A stretch of 64,000 nucleotides of DNA from Nocardia albiluteola (GCF_018860155.1 NZ_JAHKNI010000021.1:1-64000), one strand, 5' to 3'. Shown: positions 19,712 through 28,662, numbered from the stretch's first letter. Numbers and translations are program-made. Notes: generated from the letters alone by a model not told the origin.

Positions 19712-19748
19712 TGCCGCGGCCCCGCCTCGCCGCGCTCGGATGAAGCGT

Positions 19749-20732
19749 TCACTCGTGCCCGCCCGAATGTCCGGTGATGGACAGGAAGACGTCGTCGAGC
19801 GAGGGCCGTCGCAGCCCGATGTCGATGAGCTCGACCTCGGCGCCGTCGAGTCGGCGCAGCGCCTCCGACAGGGTCGCGGCGCCGTCCGGGGCCGGGATCG
19901 AGATGCGCTCGGGCGCCTCGGACAGCTCCCCGCGCAACCCCTCGGGCACCAACTCGCCCAGCGCCGTCACCGCGGCGGGCACCTTGGCCGGATCCAGCGG
20001 CACGATCTCGCAGTAGCTGCCGCCGGTCTTCTCCTTGAGCTCGTCGGCGGTGCCCTCGGCGATGACCGTGCCCCGGTCGATGACGATGATGTTGTCGCTG
20101 AGCACGTCGGCCTCTTCGAGGTACTGCGTGGTCAACAGGACCGTGATGCCCTGGAGCTTGAGCGCGTTCACCAGATCCCAGACGCCCTGGCGGCTGCGCG
20201 GATCCAGTCCGGTGGTGGGCTCGTCGAGGAAGACCACCTCCGGCCGCACCACCAGTCCGCAGGCGATGTCGACGCGGCGCCGCATGCCGCCGGAGTAGCC
20301 GCGCACCGCGCGCTTGCCCGCGCCGACGAGGTCGAACTCCTCGAGCAGGGTGTCCGCGCGCCGGCGGGCGGCCTTCTTGCCTAGGCCCATGAGCCGGCCG
20401 AACAATTCCAGGTTCTCGCGGCCGGACAAATTCTCGTCCAGGGCCGCGTACTGCCCGGTCATCATGATCGACCGGCGCACGCCCGCCGGGTCGGCGATGA
20501 CGTCATGCCCGGCCACCGTGGCGCTGCCGGAGTCCGGGCGCAGCAGGGTGGACAGGATCTTGACCATGGTGGTCTTGCCCGCGCCGTTCGGGCCGAGAAT
20601 GCCCAGCACCGATCCGCGCGCGGCGGCGAAACTGATGCCGCGCAGCGCGTGGACCTCGCCGAAGGATTTGCGGACATCGGTCACCATGACCGCGGTTTCT
20701 GGCGGTGACTCTGCTTCGTCCAAGCTCGGCAT
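19749..20732 (-). CDS. ABC transporter ATP-binding protein, daunorubicin-resistance (DrrA) family
   Basis: A 327-residue soluble ATPase. It shows Walker A GPNGAGKTT, Q-loop MTGQYAALDENL, signature YSGGMRRR, Walker B VVFLDEP followed by TTGLDPRSR, and the switch region TTQYLEEAD typical of DrrA. The C-terminal 90 residues match the DrrA regulatory tail and end with a LRRPSLDDVFL motif. The ATG at 20732 is preferred over the TTG one codon upstream because a GGAG site lies 5 nt before it. First gene of the exporter operon, divergent from the ALDH-like gene. Confidence 0.92.
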   Translation of the reverse strand: MPSLDEAESPPETAVMVTDVRKSFGEVHALRGISFAAARGSVLGILGPNGAGKTTMVKILSTLLRPDSGSATVAGHDVIADPAGVRRSIMMTGQYAALDENLSGRENLELFGRLMGLGKKAARRRADTLLEEFDLVGAGKRAVRGYSGGMRRRVDIACGLVVRPEVVFLDEPTTGLDPRSRQGVWDLVNALKLQGITVLLTTQYLEEADVLSDNIIVIDRGTVIAEGTADELKEKTGGSYCEIVPLDPAKVPAAVTALGELVPEGLRGELSEAPERISIPAPDGAATLSEALRRLDGAEVELIDIGLRRPSLDDVFLSITGHSGGHE

Positions 20733-21172
20733 CAACTCTCCACTAGGGCCGGGGCGGCGGGCTCGCCGATGGGTGCGTCCCGGTTGGTGATCCCTTCCAC
20801 AGGGGGCGATGTTACTGGTTGGGGTGCGGATGGGTGCATGGCCGCGCGGGGGCGCCCGGGTGTGAAACAGCTTGAAGTCGTATCGCCCCGGGTGAACGCG
20901 GCGGGCGGCATTCGGCCGAGGATCGAAAGAGTGTGGTGTTACTCACATTTTGAGAAACTGGTCGGTCCGGGGTGGGATCGGCGCAGGCTATGCACAGACC
21001 GCGCGGTTTGTGAGGTGTTATCGGTTCTTGTCCGACGGGCCGGGACGCCCCTAACCTGGCGATAGGGGGCGCGAGAGTCCGCACGGATCTGCGGCTCCCT
21101 CGTCCGGCCCCTTGATGGGCGAGCGGGAGGGGCTCGCTGCCGAAGGTACAGGCAAGCGAGAGGGTGAGGGCG
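20733..21172. other. divergent intergenic region with a 20-bp palindrome
   Basis: This 440-bp region separates the DrrA-like gene (-) and the ALDH-like gene (+). I see no convincing ORF. At 20993-21012 lies an almost perfect palindrome, CACAGACC joined to GCGCGG and TTTGTG, with 9 of 10 base pairs matching: a candidate operator for one or both flanking genes. AT-rich DNA at 20936-20960 may hold a promoter. Confidence 0.4.
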
Positions 21173-22693
21173 ATGGCAGACTCGACCCGCAGAGTGAACG
21201 ACGAGCGCGCGCCGGCGCGCCCCTCCAGGGTGCTCACCTCCTACGATCCGCGCACCGGGGAATTCGTCGGCGACTACGCCATGATGGGCCCGATCGAGCT
21301 GGCGCGCACCGTGCGATCCGCGCGTTCGGCCGAGAAGTGGTGGGGATCAATCGGATTCGCCGGCCGCAGGCGCTGGCTGCTGGACTGGAAGCGCGCCATC
21401 TCCCGCCGCGCGAGCGAGCTGGTCGACCTGGTGTGCACCGAGACGGGCAAGCCGGAGATCGACGCGGCTATCGAGGTCATGCTCGCGGTGGAGAATCTCG
21501 ACTGGGCCGCCCGCAACGCCGAACAGGCCCTGGGGCGCCGGCGCCTGGGCGCCACCTGGCTCACCCGCAGCCAGCGCGCCTCGGTCGGCTACCTGCCGCT
21601 CGGGGTGGTCGGTGTGCTCGGGCCGTGGAGCAATCCGGTCTTCACCCCGATGGGCTCGATCGCCTACGCGATGGCGGCGGGAAATGCCGTGGTGTTCAAG
21701 CCCAGCGAGCTCACTCCCGGTGTCGGGGTGTGGCTGGCCGAGAGCTGGGCCCGGCTCGCACCGAATCAGCCTGTGCTGCAGGTGGTTACCGGCGACACCG
21801 CGACCGGCTCCGCGCTGTGCCGCTCCCGGGTCGACAAGATCGCCTTCGCCGGCTCGGAAGCCGGTGCGCGCGAGGTGATCTCGCTGTGCGCACGGAACAT
21901 GACCCCGGTTGTCGTCGAGCGCGACGGCAAGGGCGCGATGGTGGTGCAGGTCGACGCGAAACTGGACGACGCCGCCGACGCGGCGGTGTTCGGGGCGATG
22001 TCCAATGCCGGGCAGAGTCCCGCGGGCATCCAGCGCGTCTACGTGGCGGAATCGGTCTACGAACCGTTCCTGAACAAGGTCGCCGCCCGGGCCGCCAAGC
22101 TGCGTCCCGGCGGGGATCGCCGCGCCTCCTACGGGCCGATGATCTCCGAATCGCAGATCGAGGTGGTGCGACGGCAGGTCAAGGACGCGATCGCGCGCGG
22201 CGGCCGCGCGGTGGTCGGCGGCCTGGAATCCATCCGCGAGCCCTATGTCGAGCCCATCGTGCTGGCCGGGGTCCCCGAGGACAGCACGGCGATCACCGGC
22301 GAGGCGGCCGGGCCCGTGCTCATCGTGAATTCGGTGGCCACCATGGACGAGGCCACAGAACGTATCAACGCCGCCGAGCACGGCCTGGCGGTAGCGGTGT
22401 TCACCCGCGACGTCCGCATGGTCCCCGAATTCGCCGAGCGCATCAAAACCGGTGTGGTGACGGTCAATTCGTCGATGGCCTATGCGGGGATCCCGGCGAT
22501 GCCGTTCGGCGGCGTCGGCGAATACGGGCAGGGCCACACCCACGGCGAGGCGGGCCTGCGCGAGTTCAGCCGGACGCTGGCCATCGCTCAGAAGCGTTAC
22601 AGCGCACCGGTCGATCTGTCCACCTTCGACCGGCATCCGCGGCACCTGCGGCTCGCGCGGGCGTTGTTCCGCCTCCGTCACGGACGCGGGTAG
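21173..22693 (+). CDS. aldehyde dehydrogenase family protein lacking the catalytic cysteine
   Basis: A 506-residue protein of the succinate-semialdehyde/aldehyde dehydrogenase fold. The NAD-binding core is clear (WSNPVF, AGNAVVFKPSE, FAGSEAGAR) and the general-base glutamate is present as E249 in VVERDGKG. The segment that should read N-x-G-Q-x-C reads NAGQSPAG, with Pro283 where the nucleophilic Cys belongs, and the usual ELGGK is ERDGK. NAD-dependent aldehyde oxidation by the standard thiohemiacetal route is therefore not expected. ATG 21173 is chosen because AGAGGG lies about 9 nt upstream; GTG 21164 is the alternative. Single gene converging on the tandem TetR gene. Confidence 0.85.
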   Translation: MADSTRRVNDERAPARPSRVLTSYDPRTGEFVGDYAMMGPIELARTVRSARSAEKWWGSIGFAGRRRWLLDWKRAISRRASELVDLVCTETGKPEIDAAIEVMLAVENLDWAARNAEQALGRRRLGATWLTRSQRASVGYLPLGVVGVLGPWSNPVFTPMGSIAYAMAAGNAVVFKPSELTPGVGVWLAESWARLAPNQPVLQVVTGDTATGSALCRSRVDKIAFAGSEAGAREVISLCARNMTPVVVERDGKGAMVVQVDAKLDDAADAAVFGAMSNAGQSPAGIQRVYVAESVYEPFLNKVAARAAKLRPGGDRRASYGPMISESQIEVVRRQVKDAIARGGRAVVGGLESIREPYVEPIVLAGVPEDSTAITGEAAGPVLIVNSVATMDEATERINAAEHGLAVAVFTRDVRMVPEFAERIKTGVVTVNSSMAYAGIPAMPFGGVGEYGQGHTHGEAGLREFSRTLAIAQKRYSAPVDLSTFDRHPRHLRLARALFRLRHGRG

Positions 22694-22829
22694 TAACGCG
22701 TCGTCTCGGCCGCGTCTCCGGTCGTCCCGTCGCGCGTTGGGCCCGAACAGCAGTGATCCGCTGTGTCCTGGCACATTCCGGTGCGATGTGCGCCGCAGGG
22801 ACGGCAGGGCGTCGGGCCCACCGCGAGTC

Positions 22830-24086
22830 CTATTCGGCGGCGGGTGATTCCGTGCCCAGCAGGACCGCGCGCATCAAAGCGTGCACGCGGGCAAGGGATT
22901 CCGGACGGCGGTCGAAGCGCATCCCGCGACCGACGTCGACCACCTGCGCGATGGCGGCGTGCACGCGGAAGCGGGCCTCGGGCTGGTCGCCGTCGAGCAG
23001 ATTCGCCCACTCGAGCACGTTCTGGCGCTGCACCGCGCGCAGCTTGTGCTGTTCGGCCGCGGGCAGATTCGAGAATTCGGCGAAGTAGACCGGCAGGATC
23101 TCCGGCGTGGCGAAAGTGAGCCGGGCGAAGCGGTCCGCGATGCGCAGCGCCGCGTCGGCGCGGCTGGTGGCCTCGGCCAGCGCCTCGGAGTTGGCGATCG
23201 CGACCCGCTCGCCGGTGCGGTGGAAGGCCGCGGCCAGCAGATCGGACTTGCTGGGGAAGTAGCGGTACACGCTCGAGGCGTTGATGCCCACGGCCGCACC
23301 GATCTCCTCGATACTGGCCTCGTGGTATCCCTGCCGGCCGAAGATCCGGATCGCCTCGAGGAGCAGCTGTTCGCGCTTGGAGCTCAGCGGCAGTCCGCGC
23401 ATCCCGGCCTCGGGCGCGGGCTCGACGGGCGCGGGCGGCAGGTCCACGCGCAGGATCGACCAGCAGATGTCCTGCAGCAGATCGATCAGCCGGGCGTTGG
23501 CCAGCGGGGTGCGGTGCAGGGTGATGCTGCCGATCGCACCGAGCATGCCGGTGCCCAGCACCGCGACGTCGGCCGCGTCGGCCTCGGGGCGCAGCGCGGC
23601 GATCGCCGACTCCACGGTCTCGTGCAGGGCGGCGTAGACGACCCGGATGCGGCGGCGGTCCTCGGGCTCGAGATAGCGCCGCTCCCACCGGTACAGCCCG
23701 CCCTCGCGGCGCACCTCGATGGTGTGCTCGGACAGGGCGCGGATCAGCGAGGTGAGTCTGGATTCCGGGTCCGCCGCCGGATCCTCGGCAGAGCGGGCGG
23801 CCTCGAGCAGCAGTTGTGCGCCGCCCTCGGCGGCCGCGACCAGCAGCGCGTATTTGTTCCTGAAGTGCCGGTAGAGGGCGGGCCCGGAGATGCCGACCTC
23901 GGCGGCGATCTCGTCGACGCCGACGGGGTGGTAGCCGCGCTCGCTGAACGCCCGCGCCGCGACCCGCACGATTTGTGCCTTGCGGTTCTTCGGCCGCCGA
24001 CGCACGCCAGTGTCGGCCCGGCCGTTCGTTCCCGCACCGTCCGGTCGCGCGGAAGCGAGTCCGGACTCGCTGCGATCCGCGACCAT
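22830..24086 (-). CDS. tandem TetR-family regulator (two TetR units in one chain)
   Basis: A 418-residue protein with two complete TetR units. The first HTH (about residues 42-88, containing GVDEIAAEVGISGPALYRHF) is followed by its helical ligand domain. A second HTH near 240-286 has SIEEIGAAVGINASSVYRYF and a second ligand domain. Such a chain can act as a pseudo-dimer. The start at 24086 is supported by GGAGAG 6-8 nt upstream; an upstream in-frame ATG at 24155 would run into the operator-like repeats. It is divergent from the enoyl-CoA hydratase gene with three GTyAAC repeats between them, so it probably represses itself and that gene. Confidence 0.9.
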   Translation of the reverse strand: MVADRSESGLASARPDGAGTNGRADTGVRRRPKNRKAQIVRVAARAFSERGYHPVGVDEIAAEVGISGPALYRHFRNKYALLVAAAEGGAQLLLEAARSAEDPAADPESRLTSLIRALSEHTIEVRREGGLYRWERRYLEPEDRRRIRVVYAALHETVESAIAALRPEADAADVAVLGTGMLGAIGSITLHRTPLANARLIDLLQDICWSILRVDLPPAPVEPAPEAGMRGLPLSSKREQLLLEAIRIFGRQGYHEASIEEIGAAVGINASSVYRYFPSKSDLLAAAFHRTGERVAIANSEALAEATSRADAALRIADRFARLTFATPEILPVYFAEFSNLPAAEQHKLRAVQRQNVLEWANLLDGDQPEARFRVHAAIAQVVDVGRGMRFDRRPESLARVHALMRAVLLGTESPAAE

Positions 24087-24134
24087 GCACTCTCTCCTTC
24101 GCCCGCGCCGCCGCCTGTTGACAGCGCCGCACAA

Positions 24135-24169
24135 GTCAACATAAGTTAACCACAATTCGCAAAGTTAAC
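24135..24169. promoter_or_regulatory. three GTyAAC repeats, candidate TetR operator
   Basis: GTCAAC (24135), GTTAAC (24145) and GTTAAC (24164) lie in a conspicuously AT-rich patch between the divergent tandem-TetR and enoyl-CoA hydratase genes. GTTAAC is itself palindromic; the first two copies are 10 bp apart, one helical turn. Position and symmetry fit an autoregulatory operator. Confidence 0.55.
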
Positions 24170-24216
24170 CATCATTCCGCCGCCGGCGGCAGCGACGGGC
24201 GAGCTTGGGAGTAGTT

Positions 24217-25020
24217 ATGAGCAACATCGAACAGTCGACCGCTCCGACAACCCTGCAGGTCGTTCACGACGACCGCGTCCTGCGGATCACCATTGCCAAT
24301 CCCAAGCGCAAGAACGCCATCAACTACGACACTATGGTCGCGCTCGGCGACGCGTTCGAGGCCGCGGGACAGGATCGCACGGTTCGCGCGATCGTGCTCA
24401 CCGGCGAGGGCGGGGACTTCTGTACGGGCGCGGATCTGTCCGGCGCGGTGGCGGAGGCGCAGCGGGGCATCACCCCCGAGATGACGATGGACGCCGCGAA
24501 CCGCCTGGTGCGGGCGATCGTCGACGCACCCGTTCCGGTGATCGCGCGCATCCGCGGCGCGGCGGCCGGGGTCGGTGTGGCCCTCGCGCTGGCCGCGGAC
24601 CTGACCTACGCCAGCGAGGAGGCGTATCTCCTGCTGGCCTTCGTCAACATCGGACTGATGCCCGACGGCGGCGCCGCGGCCATGGTCGCCGCCGCGGCCG
24701 GACGCCCCCTGGCCGCGGAGATGGCGCTGCTGGGCGAGCGGCTGCCGATCACCGAGGCGGCCCGGCACAAGCTGGTCACCGCCGTGCTGCCCGAGGCCGA
24801 ACTCGACGCGCGGGTCGAGGCCGTCGCGGCCAAGCTGGCCCACGGGCCCCGCCGCGCCCTCGAACTCACCAAGCGCGCCCTCAACGCGGCCGCGCTGACC
24901 TCCCTGGACGACGCGCTCGCCGCGGAGAAGACGGGCCAGAGCGAGCTGCTGCAGTCCCCGGACTTCCTGGAGGGCGCCTCCGCCATGCTGACCAAGCGCA
25001 AGGCGGTATTCGCGGACTGA
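24217..25020 (+). CDS. enoyl-CoA hydratase/isomerase family protein
   Basis: A 267-residue crotonase-fold protein. The oxyanion-hole segments are visible (ADLSGA near residue 69, and IRGAAAGVGVALALAADL). Neither of the two classical hydratase glutamates is present; instead it has the FVNIGLMPDGG signature of isomerase-type (PaaG-like) crotonases, where an Asp serves as the acid/base. It probably isomerises or hydrates an unsaturated acyl-CoA. ATG 24217 has GGGAG 4-5 nt upstream. Divergent from the tandem-TetR gene and likely under its control; the SDR gene follows 56 bp downstream. Confidence 0.88.
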   Translation: MSNIEQSTAPTTLQVVHDDRVLRITIANPKRKNAINYDTMVALGDAFEAAGQDRTVRAIVLTGEGGDFCTGADLSGAVAEAQRGITPEMTMDAANRLVRAIVDAPVPVIARIRGAAAGVGVALALAADLTYASEEAYLLLAFVNIGLMPDGGAAAMVAAAAGRPLAAEMALLGERLPITEAARHKLVTAVLPEAELDARVEAVAAKLAHGPRRALELTKRALNAAALTSLDDALAAEKTGQSELLQSPDFLEGASAMLTKRKAVFAD

Positions 25021-25076
25021 ATGCTGCTGCGCGCGCGTTTCGGTTACCGCGATACTTCGCGCGATAGTGTGGGCGC

Positions 25077-26225
25077 ATGGCTTACCTGGTGACTGGCGCG
25101 ACCGGGTGCATCGGTCGGTATCTCGTCTCGGAGTTGCTGAAGCGTAGCGATGAAATCCACGTGCTGGTCCGGCCCGGCGCGGACTGCGCCTACCGGTTCG
25201 ACCGGTGCGCGCGGGAGTGGGGCGGCGGCGACCGGGTCCGGCCGGTGCGCGGGGACCTGGGTGCGCCAGGGTTGGGTATCGAATCGGAATGGATTGCGGC
25301 GCATCGTGGTTCGATCGACCACGTGATACACCTGGCGGCCGGGTACGATGCGGCGGAAGCGGCGCGCGGCCCTGGGGGCGAGGGCGTGATCGGTCCGACA
25401 TCGGGCCGAGCGGTCGGCGGTGGCATCGGAGCCGGCCGCAGTGGTGCGGGCTGCGTCGCGGCATCGGATCGCACGGCGTCCGCGGCGGGCACCGCGCGCG
25501 TCGTCGAGTTGGCCGAGCAGCTGGAAGCCGGTGCGCTGCACCATATGTCGAGCATCGTGGTCGCGGGGTCGGCGGCCGGGCTGTTCGGTGAGAACATGTT
25601 CGACGCGGGGCAGACGCTGAGCACAGCCGAGCAGCGCGCCGCGTTCGAGGCCGAGCGGATTGTCCGCGAGCGCTGCGCAGTGCCCTGGCGGATCTACCGG
25701 CCCTCGATTGTGATCGGCCATTCCCGCACCGGCGAGATCGATCGGATCGCGGGGCCGTACTACTTCTTCCGGCTGCTGCGGATGGCGGCCCAGCTGCCCC
25801 GGATCCTGCCGCTGCTGGTGCCCAAGCTGGGCGAAACCAACATGGTCCCGGTGGATTTCGTGGTGCGGGCGCTGGGTCACCTCGTGCACCTACCCGGCGC
25901 GTCCGGGACCACCTACCACCTGGTCGATCCGCGCCGGCAGAGCGCCGCGGAGGTGCTGAACCTCTTCGCCGACGAGGCGGGCGCCCCGCACCTGGTCGAG
26001 GTCATGCCGCGGCAGACGCTGGACATGCTGCGCCGGGTACCGGGTGTCGGCTGGGCGCTGCCGTACCTCGGCGTGCCGCGTGAGGTGCTGGAGCAGAACG
26101 AATTCGGCTGCTGGTTCGACCGCCGCAACACCACCGCGGCGTTGGCGGGCACGGATATTCGGGTACCGCCCCTTGCCGGGTACGCCCCGATCATCTGGAA
26201 GTACTGGGCGGAGAATTGGGTCTGA
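25077..26225 (+). CDS. extended SDR-type protein with lost Tyr/Lys catalytic pair
   Basis: A 382-residue Rossmann-fold protein with GATGCIGRYL at residues 7-16 and the DxxxHLAA pattern near 80-87. It resembles the N-terminal SDR half of actinobacterial acyl-CoA reductases. Where relatives have YHRTK, this protein reads EQRAA: E185 replaces the catalytic Tyr and A189 the Lys. A Gly/Ala/Ser-rich insertion of about 35 residues (about 92-130) follows HLAAGYD. Cofactor binding is plausible; reduction is not. A GATAGT hexamer 9 nt before the ATG could be the -10 box of a leaderless transcript. The gene follows the crotonase gene on the same strand. Confidence 0.82.
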   Translation: MAYLVTGATGCIGRYLVSELLKRSDEIHVLVRPGADCAYRFDRCAREWGGGDRVRPVRGDLGAPGLGIESEWIAAHRGSIDHVIHLAAGYDAAEAARGPGGEGVIGPTSGRAVGGGIGAGRSGAGCVAASDRTASAAGTARVVELAEQLEAGALHHMSSIVVAGSAAGLFGENMFDAGQTLSTAEQRAAFEAERIVRERCAVPWRIYRPSIVIGHSRTGEIDRIAGPYYFFRLLRMAAQLPRILPLLVPKLGETNMVPVDFVVRALGHLVHLPGASGTTYHLVDPRRQSAAEVLNLFADEAGAPHLVEVMPRQTLDMLRRVPGVGWALPYLGVPREVLEQNEFGCWFDRRNTTAALAGTDIRVPPLAGYAPIIWKYWAENWV

Positions 26226-26389
26226 CCAAGTGTCGTCAGCGGCACCGTCACCGGCAGCAGCGTGATGCGGCCCGTCGGGGGCGTTGATTGCGCCGAGCCG
26301 GCACGCGACTGCGCACTGGACCTCGTGCCCCGGGTCGTCGGCGATCGCTCGCAGCGCTGGAGACAGACGCGGCGTTGAAGGCCTACTTC

Positions 26390-27589
26390 TCAGACCTCAT
26401 CGAGTACCGCGGGCTCCTGGTCGTATTCGTAACCCACCCAGCGGTTCCGGTTGGTCCAGCCGACCAGGTCGTAGCGCCAGTGGAACGGCCAGGTGCGGGC
26501 CACGGTCATGAACAGCACGGTGGCGAGCGGGGCGTAGTCGTCGTGCGCGGAGAGCAGGGCGCGCTGCTGGCGGGGCGAGGCGGTGAAGAACGCCTCGAAC
26601 ATCGAGATCGACTGGGCGGTGGTCAATCGGCCCAGGCCGTACAGGCCCCGCTTGCGCATCCAGTACACCAGCCGGGCCTGCCGCGGCCACAGCGCCCGGA
26701 CGGGATCCCGACCCGTGCGCAGCGCGTCGATTGCGGTGTCCACCAGGGCAAGTGAATCCGCCACGCTGTATCCGGAGCACGGGTGCATCATGCCGCCGCG
26801 GGAGCCGAACGGCACCGCCCCGCCCGAGCGGGCGGGCGGCGGGGGCTGATCCAGTGGATAGTGCGCGGCCTCGGTCGGCTCATCACCGCGCAGCCGGATG
26901 CCGTGCGCGGCCAGGCGATTCAGCGCGCGGCGACGCAGCTCCCGCTGCGGCATGCCGCCCCGCAGTCCCAGGCTGGTCTCCTCGAAGATCACCGTGCCGT
27001 CGCCGAGCGGCACCGAGTACAGGAACGACGGCGGCTCGTCCGGGCCCGCGCCGTTCTCCGGGCGCCAATCCAGCAGCAGCCCTTCACCGTCCGCGACCAT
27101 CGGTGCGGCGGTCTCGGCGTCGACGAAGATGCCGTGTGCGCTGGCGGTGCGGCGCGCGCCGGGCGAGGGCAGTCCGCGGGTGTCGAAAACCGCTGCGGCC
27201 GTGATGGTCGTGCCGTCGTTGAGCTCGACGCGGTGTGCCCCGACGGCGGTGGCCCGCCCGGTCAGCACGGTCGCGTCGTCCAGTGGAAGCGCCTCGCGCA
27301 GACCCGGTTTCGACAGCACACAGTACGGCCGCTCGATCCGGTGCGCGGATTTCGTCCACACCGTCGGCGCCTCGATGCGCTGCGCGATCGCCTCCCGCGG
27401 CAGCCACTCCGGCAACTCGTCCACCCAGCACGAAAAGGTCGGCGGCCACAACCGCTCCGGCCGCGGATCCACCGCCACGACCCGCATCCCCGCCCGCATC
27501 GCCCGGTGCGCCAGCGCCCGCCCCGTGGGCCCGAGCCCCACCACACAGAGATCGGCTTCCGCGACACGCTGACCACTCATGCGTTTCAT
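26390..27589 (-). CDS. lycopene cyclase family protein
   Basis: A 399-residue FAD/NAD-binding protein. It shows the N-terminal dinucleotide motif VVGLGPTG, the lycopene-cyclase FEETSL motif near residue 205, and a downstream SRGGMMHPCSGYSVA segment. These match beta-type (CrtY/CrtL) lycopene cyclases that ring-close lycopene during carotenoid synthesis. No other carotenoid gene is visible in the window. ATG 27589 is the longer start; ATG 27580 is an alternative with no better ribosome-binding site. It converges with the SDR gene across 164 bp in which I see nothing notable. Confidence 0.85.
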   Translation of the reverse strand: MKRMSGQRVAEADLCVVGLGPTGRALAHRAMRAGMRVVAVDPRPERLWPPTFSCWVDELPEWLPREAIAQRIEAPTVWTKSAHRIERPYCVLSKPGLREALPLDDATVLTGRATAVGAHRVELNDGTTITAAAVFDTRGLPSPGARRTASAHGIFVDAETAAPMVADGEGLLLDWRPENGAGPDEPPSFLYSVPLGDGTVIFEETSLGLRGGMPQRELRRRALNRLAAHGIRLRGDEPTEAAHYPLDQPPPPARSGGAVPFGSRGGMMHPCSGYSVADSLALVDTAIDALRTGRDPVRALWPRQARLVYWMRKRGLYGLGRLTTAQSISMFEAFFTASPRQQRALLSAHDDYAPLATVLFMTVARTWPFHWRYDLVGWTNRNRWVGYEYDQEPAVLDEV

Positions 27590-27843
27590 TCAATCAGGCG
27601 AACGTGGAGTCGCCGCACCCGTGCCACGACCGTTGGGAATCGCGGCCCGTCCGTTCGGCGGCCGGATCGGGCGGCACAGTTCGAGGCGACGAGGTTGTCC
27701 GGGTGTCGTCACCGTTCCGGACACCGCGTTTCGCGGCCTCGCGATGGAAGATCAACACACCCGGAAAACTGGCATTACCGATCTGGAATATCCAGTGCGG
27801 CAACAGTTTTGACCTGTCGGTGGGTCCGTGTACGGTGCGTGGC

Positions 27844-28194
27844 ATGGCTCCCGATCCGTCCTGTCGGCATGATGCGCTGTTCCGCCCAGCCGAGCTGGAT
27901 CAGTTCGCCGACCAATTCCCGCCCGCCGCCACGGAGGTCATCATGACAACCGGCGAAATGCTGCGCGCGGAAGGGCGCGATCAAGGACGTATCGAGGGAC
28001 GTATCGAGGGACGGGCAGCGACACTACTCAAACAGTTCGCGCTGAAGTTCGGCCCGGTTTCCGAGGCGGTCGAGCGGGCCGTGCGTGCGGCCGGGATTGA
28101 TCAGCTCGACGTATGGACCGAGCGGATACTTACCGCTGCAACTGTCGACGAGGTACTCGCCTGGCACGGGGTTATTTCGGCGTCACCCAGGTAG
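27844..28194 (+). pseudogene. C-terminal remnant of an Rpn/DUF4351-type transposase-like nuclease
   Basis: A 116-codon frame. Its second half has the E-G-R repeat (GRDQGRIEGRIEGRAATLL) followed by LKFGPVSEAV and LDVWTERILTAATVDEVLA, the usual tail of Rpn-family (PD-(D/E)XK) proteins. The nuclease domain of about 200 residues is missing; only about 35 unrelated residues precede the tail. It overlaps the 3' end of the converging DUF4442 gene by 23 bp. Most likely a decayed fragment, although a short expressed protein cannot be excluded. Confidence 0.55.
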
Positions 28195-28648
28195 TTATGT
28201 CGGCGTGGACGACCTCGACGCCCGACTTGTCGTAGATCGACACCGGCACGATCAGGTCGCGGCCCTCGGTGATCTCGGAGAAGTCCGGGATTTCGGGGAG
28301 TTCGGCGACCGCCCGCAGGCCGGAGTCGGCCTTGGCCAGGTATTGGACGTTCATGGCCTTGGGGATCCAGCGGTGGGTGGTGGGGACAGTCGCCTCGCTG
28401 AGCATGCCCATCGCCACCTCGGCCAGGTTGCAGGCGGCGATGGCGTGGAAGGTGCCGAGGTGGTTGTGGATGCCGAACCACTTCGGGGCGGTCACTTCGC
28501 ACAGGCCCGGTTGGAGCCGGTTCACGTTCGGGACGACCGTGCCGAAGTACGGCACCCGGACGACCATGCCGAGCGAGAACAGCGCGTGCCCGATGCGGTT
28601 GTCGGGCAGCTTCTTCCAGCCGCGGTAGGTGGCGGTCTCTTTCGTCAT
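28172..28648 (-). CDS. DUF4442 hotdog-fold protein, putative thioesterase
   Basis: A 158-residue protein. The segment NHLGTFHAIAACNLAEVAMGML is the hotdog-fold N...H...AEVA pattern of DUF4442 and PaaI-like thioesterases, which hydrolyse acyl-CoA. It starts 14 bp after the MerR-type regulator gene on the same strand, so the two probably form a small operon. Direct AAGTAA copies lie between the two genes. Substrate unknown. Confidence 0.82.
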   Translation of the reverse strand: MTKETATYRGWKKLPDNRIGHALFSLGMVVRVPYFGTVVPNVNRLQPGLCEVTAPKWFGIHNHLGTFHAIAACNLAEVAMGMLSEATVPTTHRWIPKAMNVQYLAKADSGLRAVAELPEIPDFSEITEGRDLIVPVSIYDKSGVEVVHADITTWVTPK

Positions 28649-28662
28649 GCCGACATCTTACT

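Noticed and set aside
24087..24155. Upstream start of the tandem TetR gene at 24155
   Set aside because: The extra codons have no family similarity and would overlap the operator-like repeats; 24086 has a good GGAGAG site.
26226..26389. Terminator or small RNA between the SDR and lycopene cyclase genes
   Set aside because: No stem of more than a few base pairs and no promoter-like hexamers could be found.
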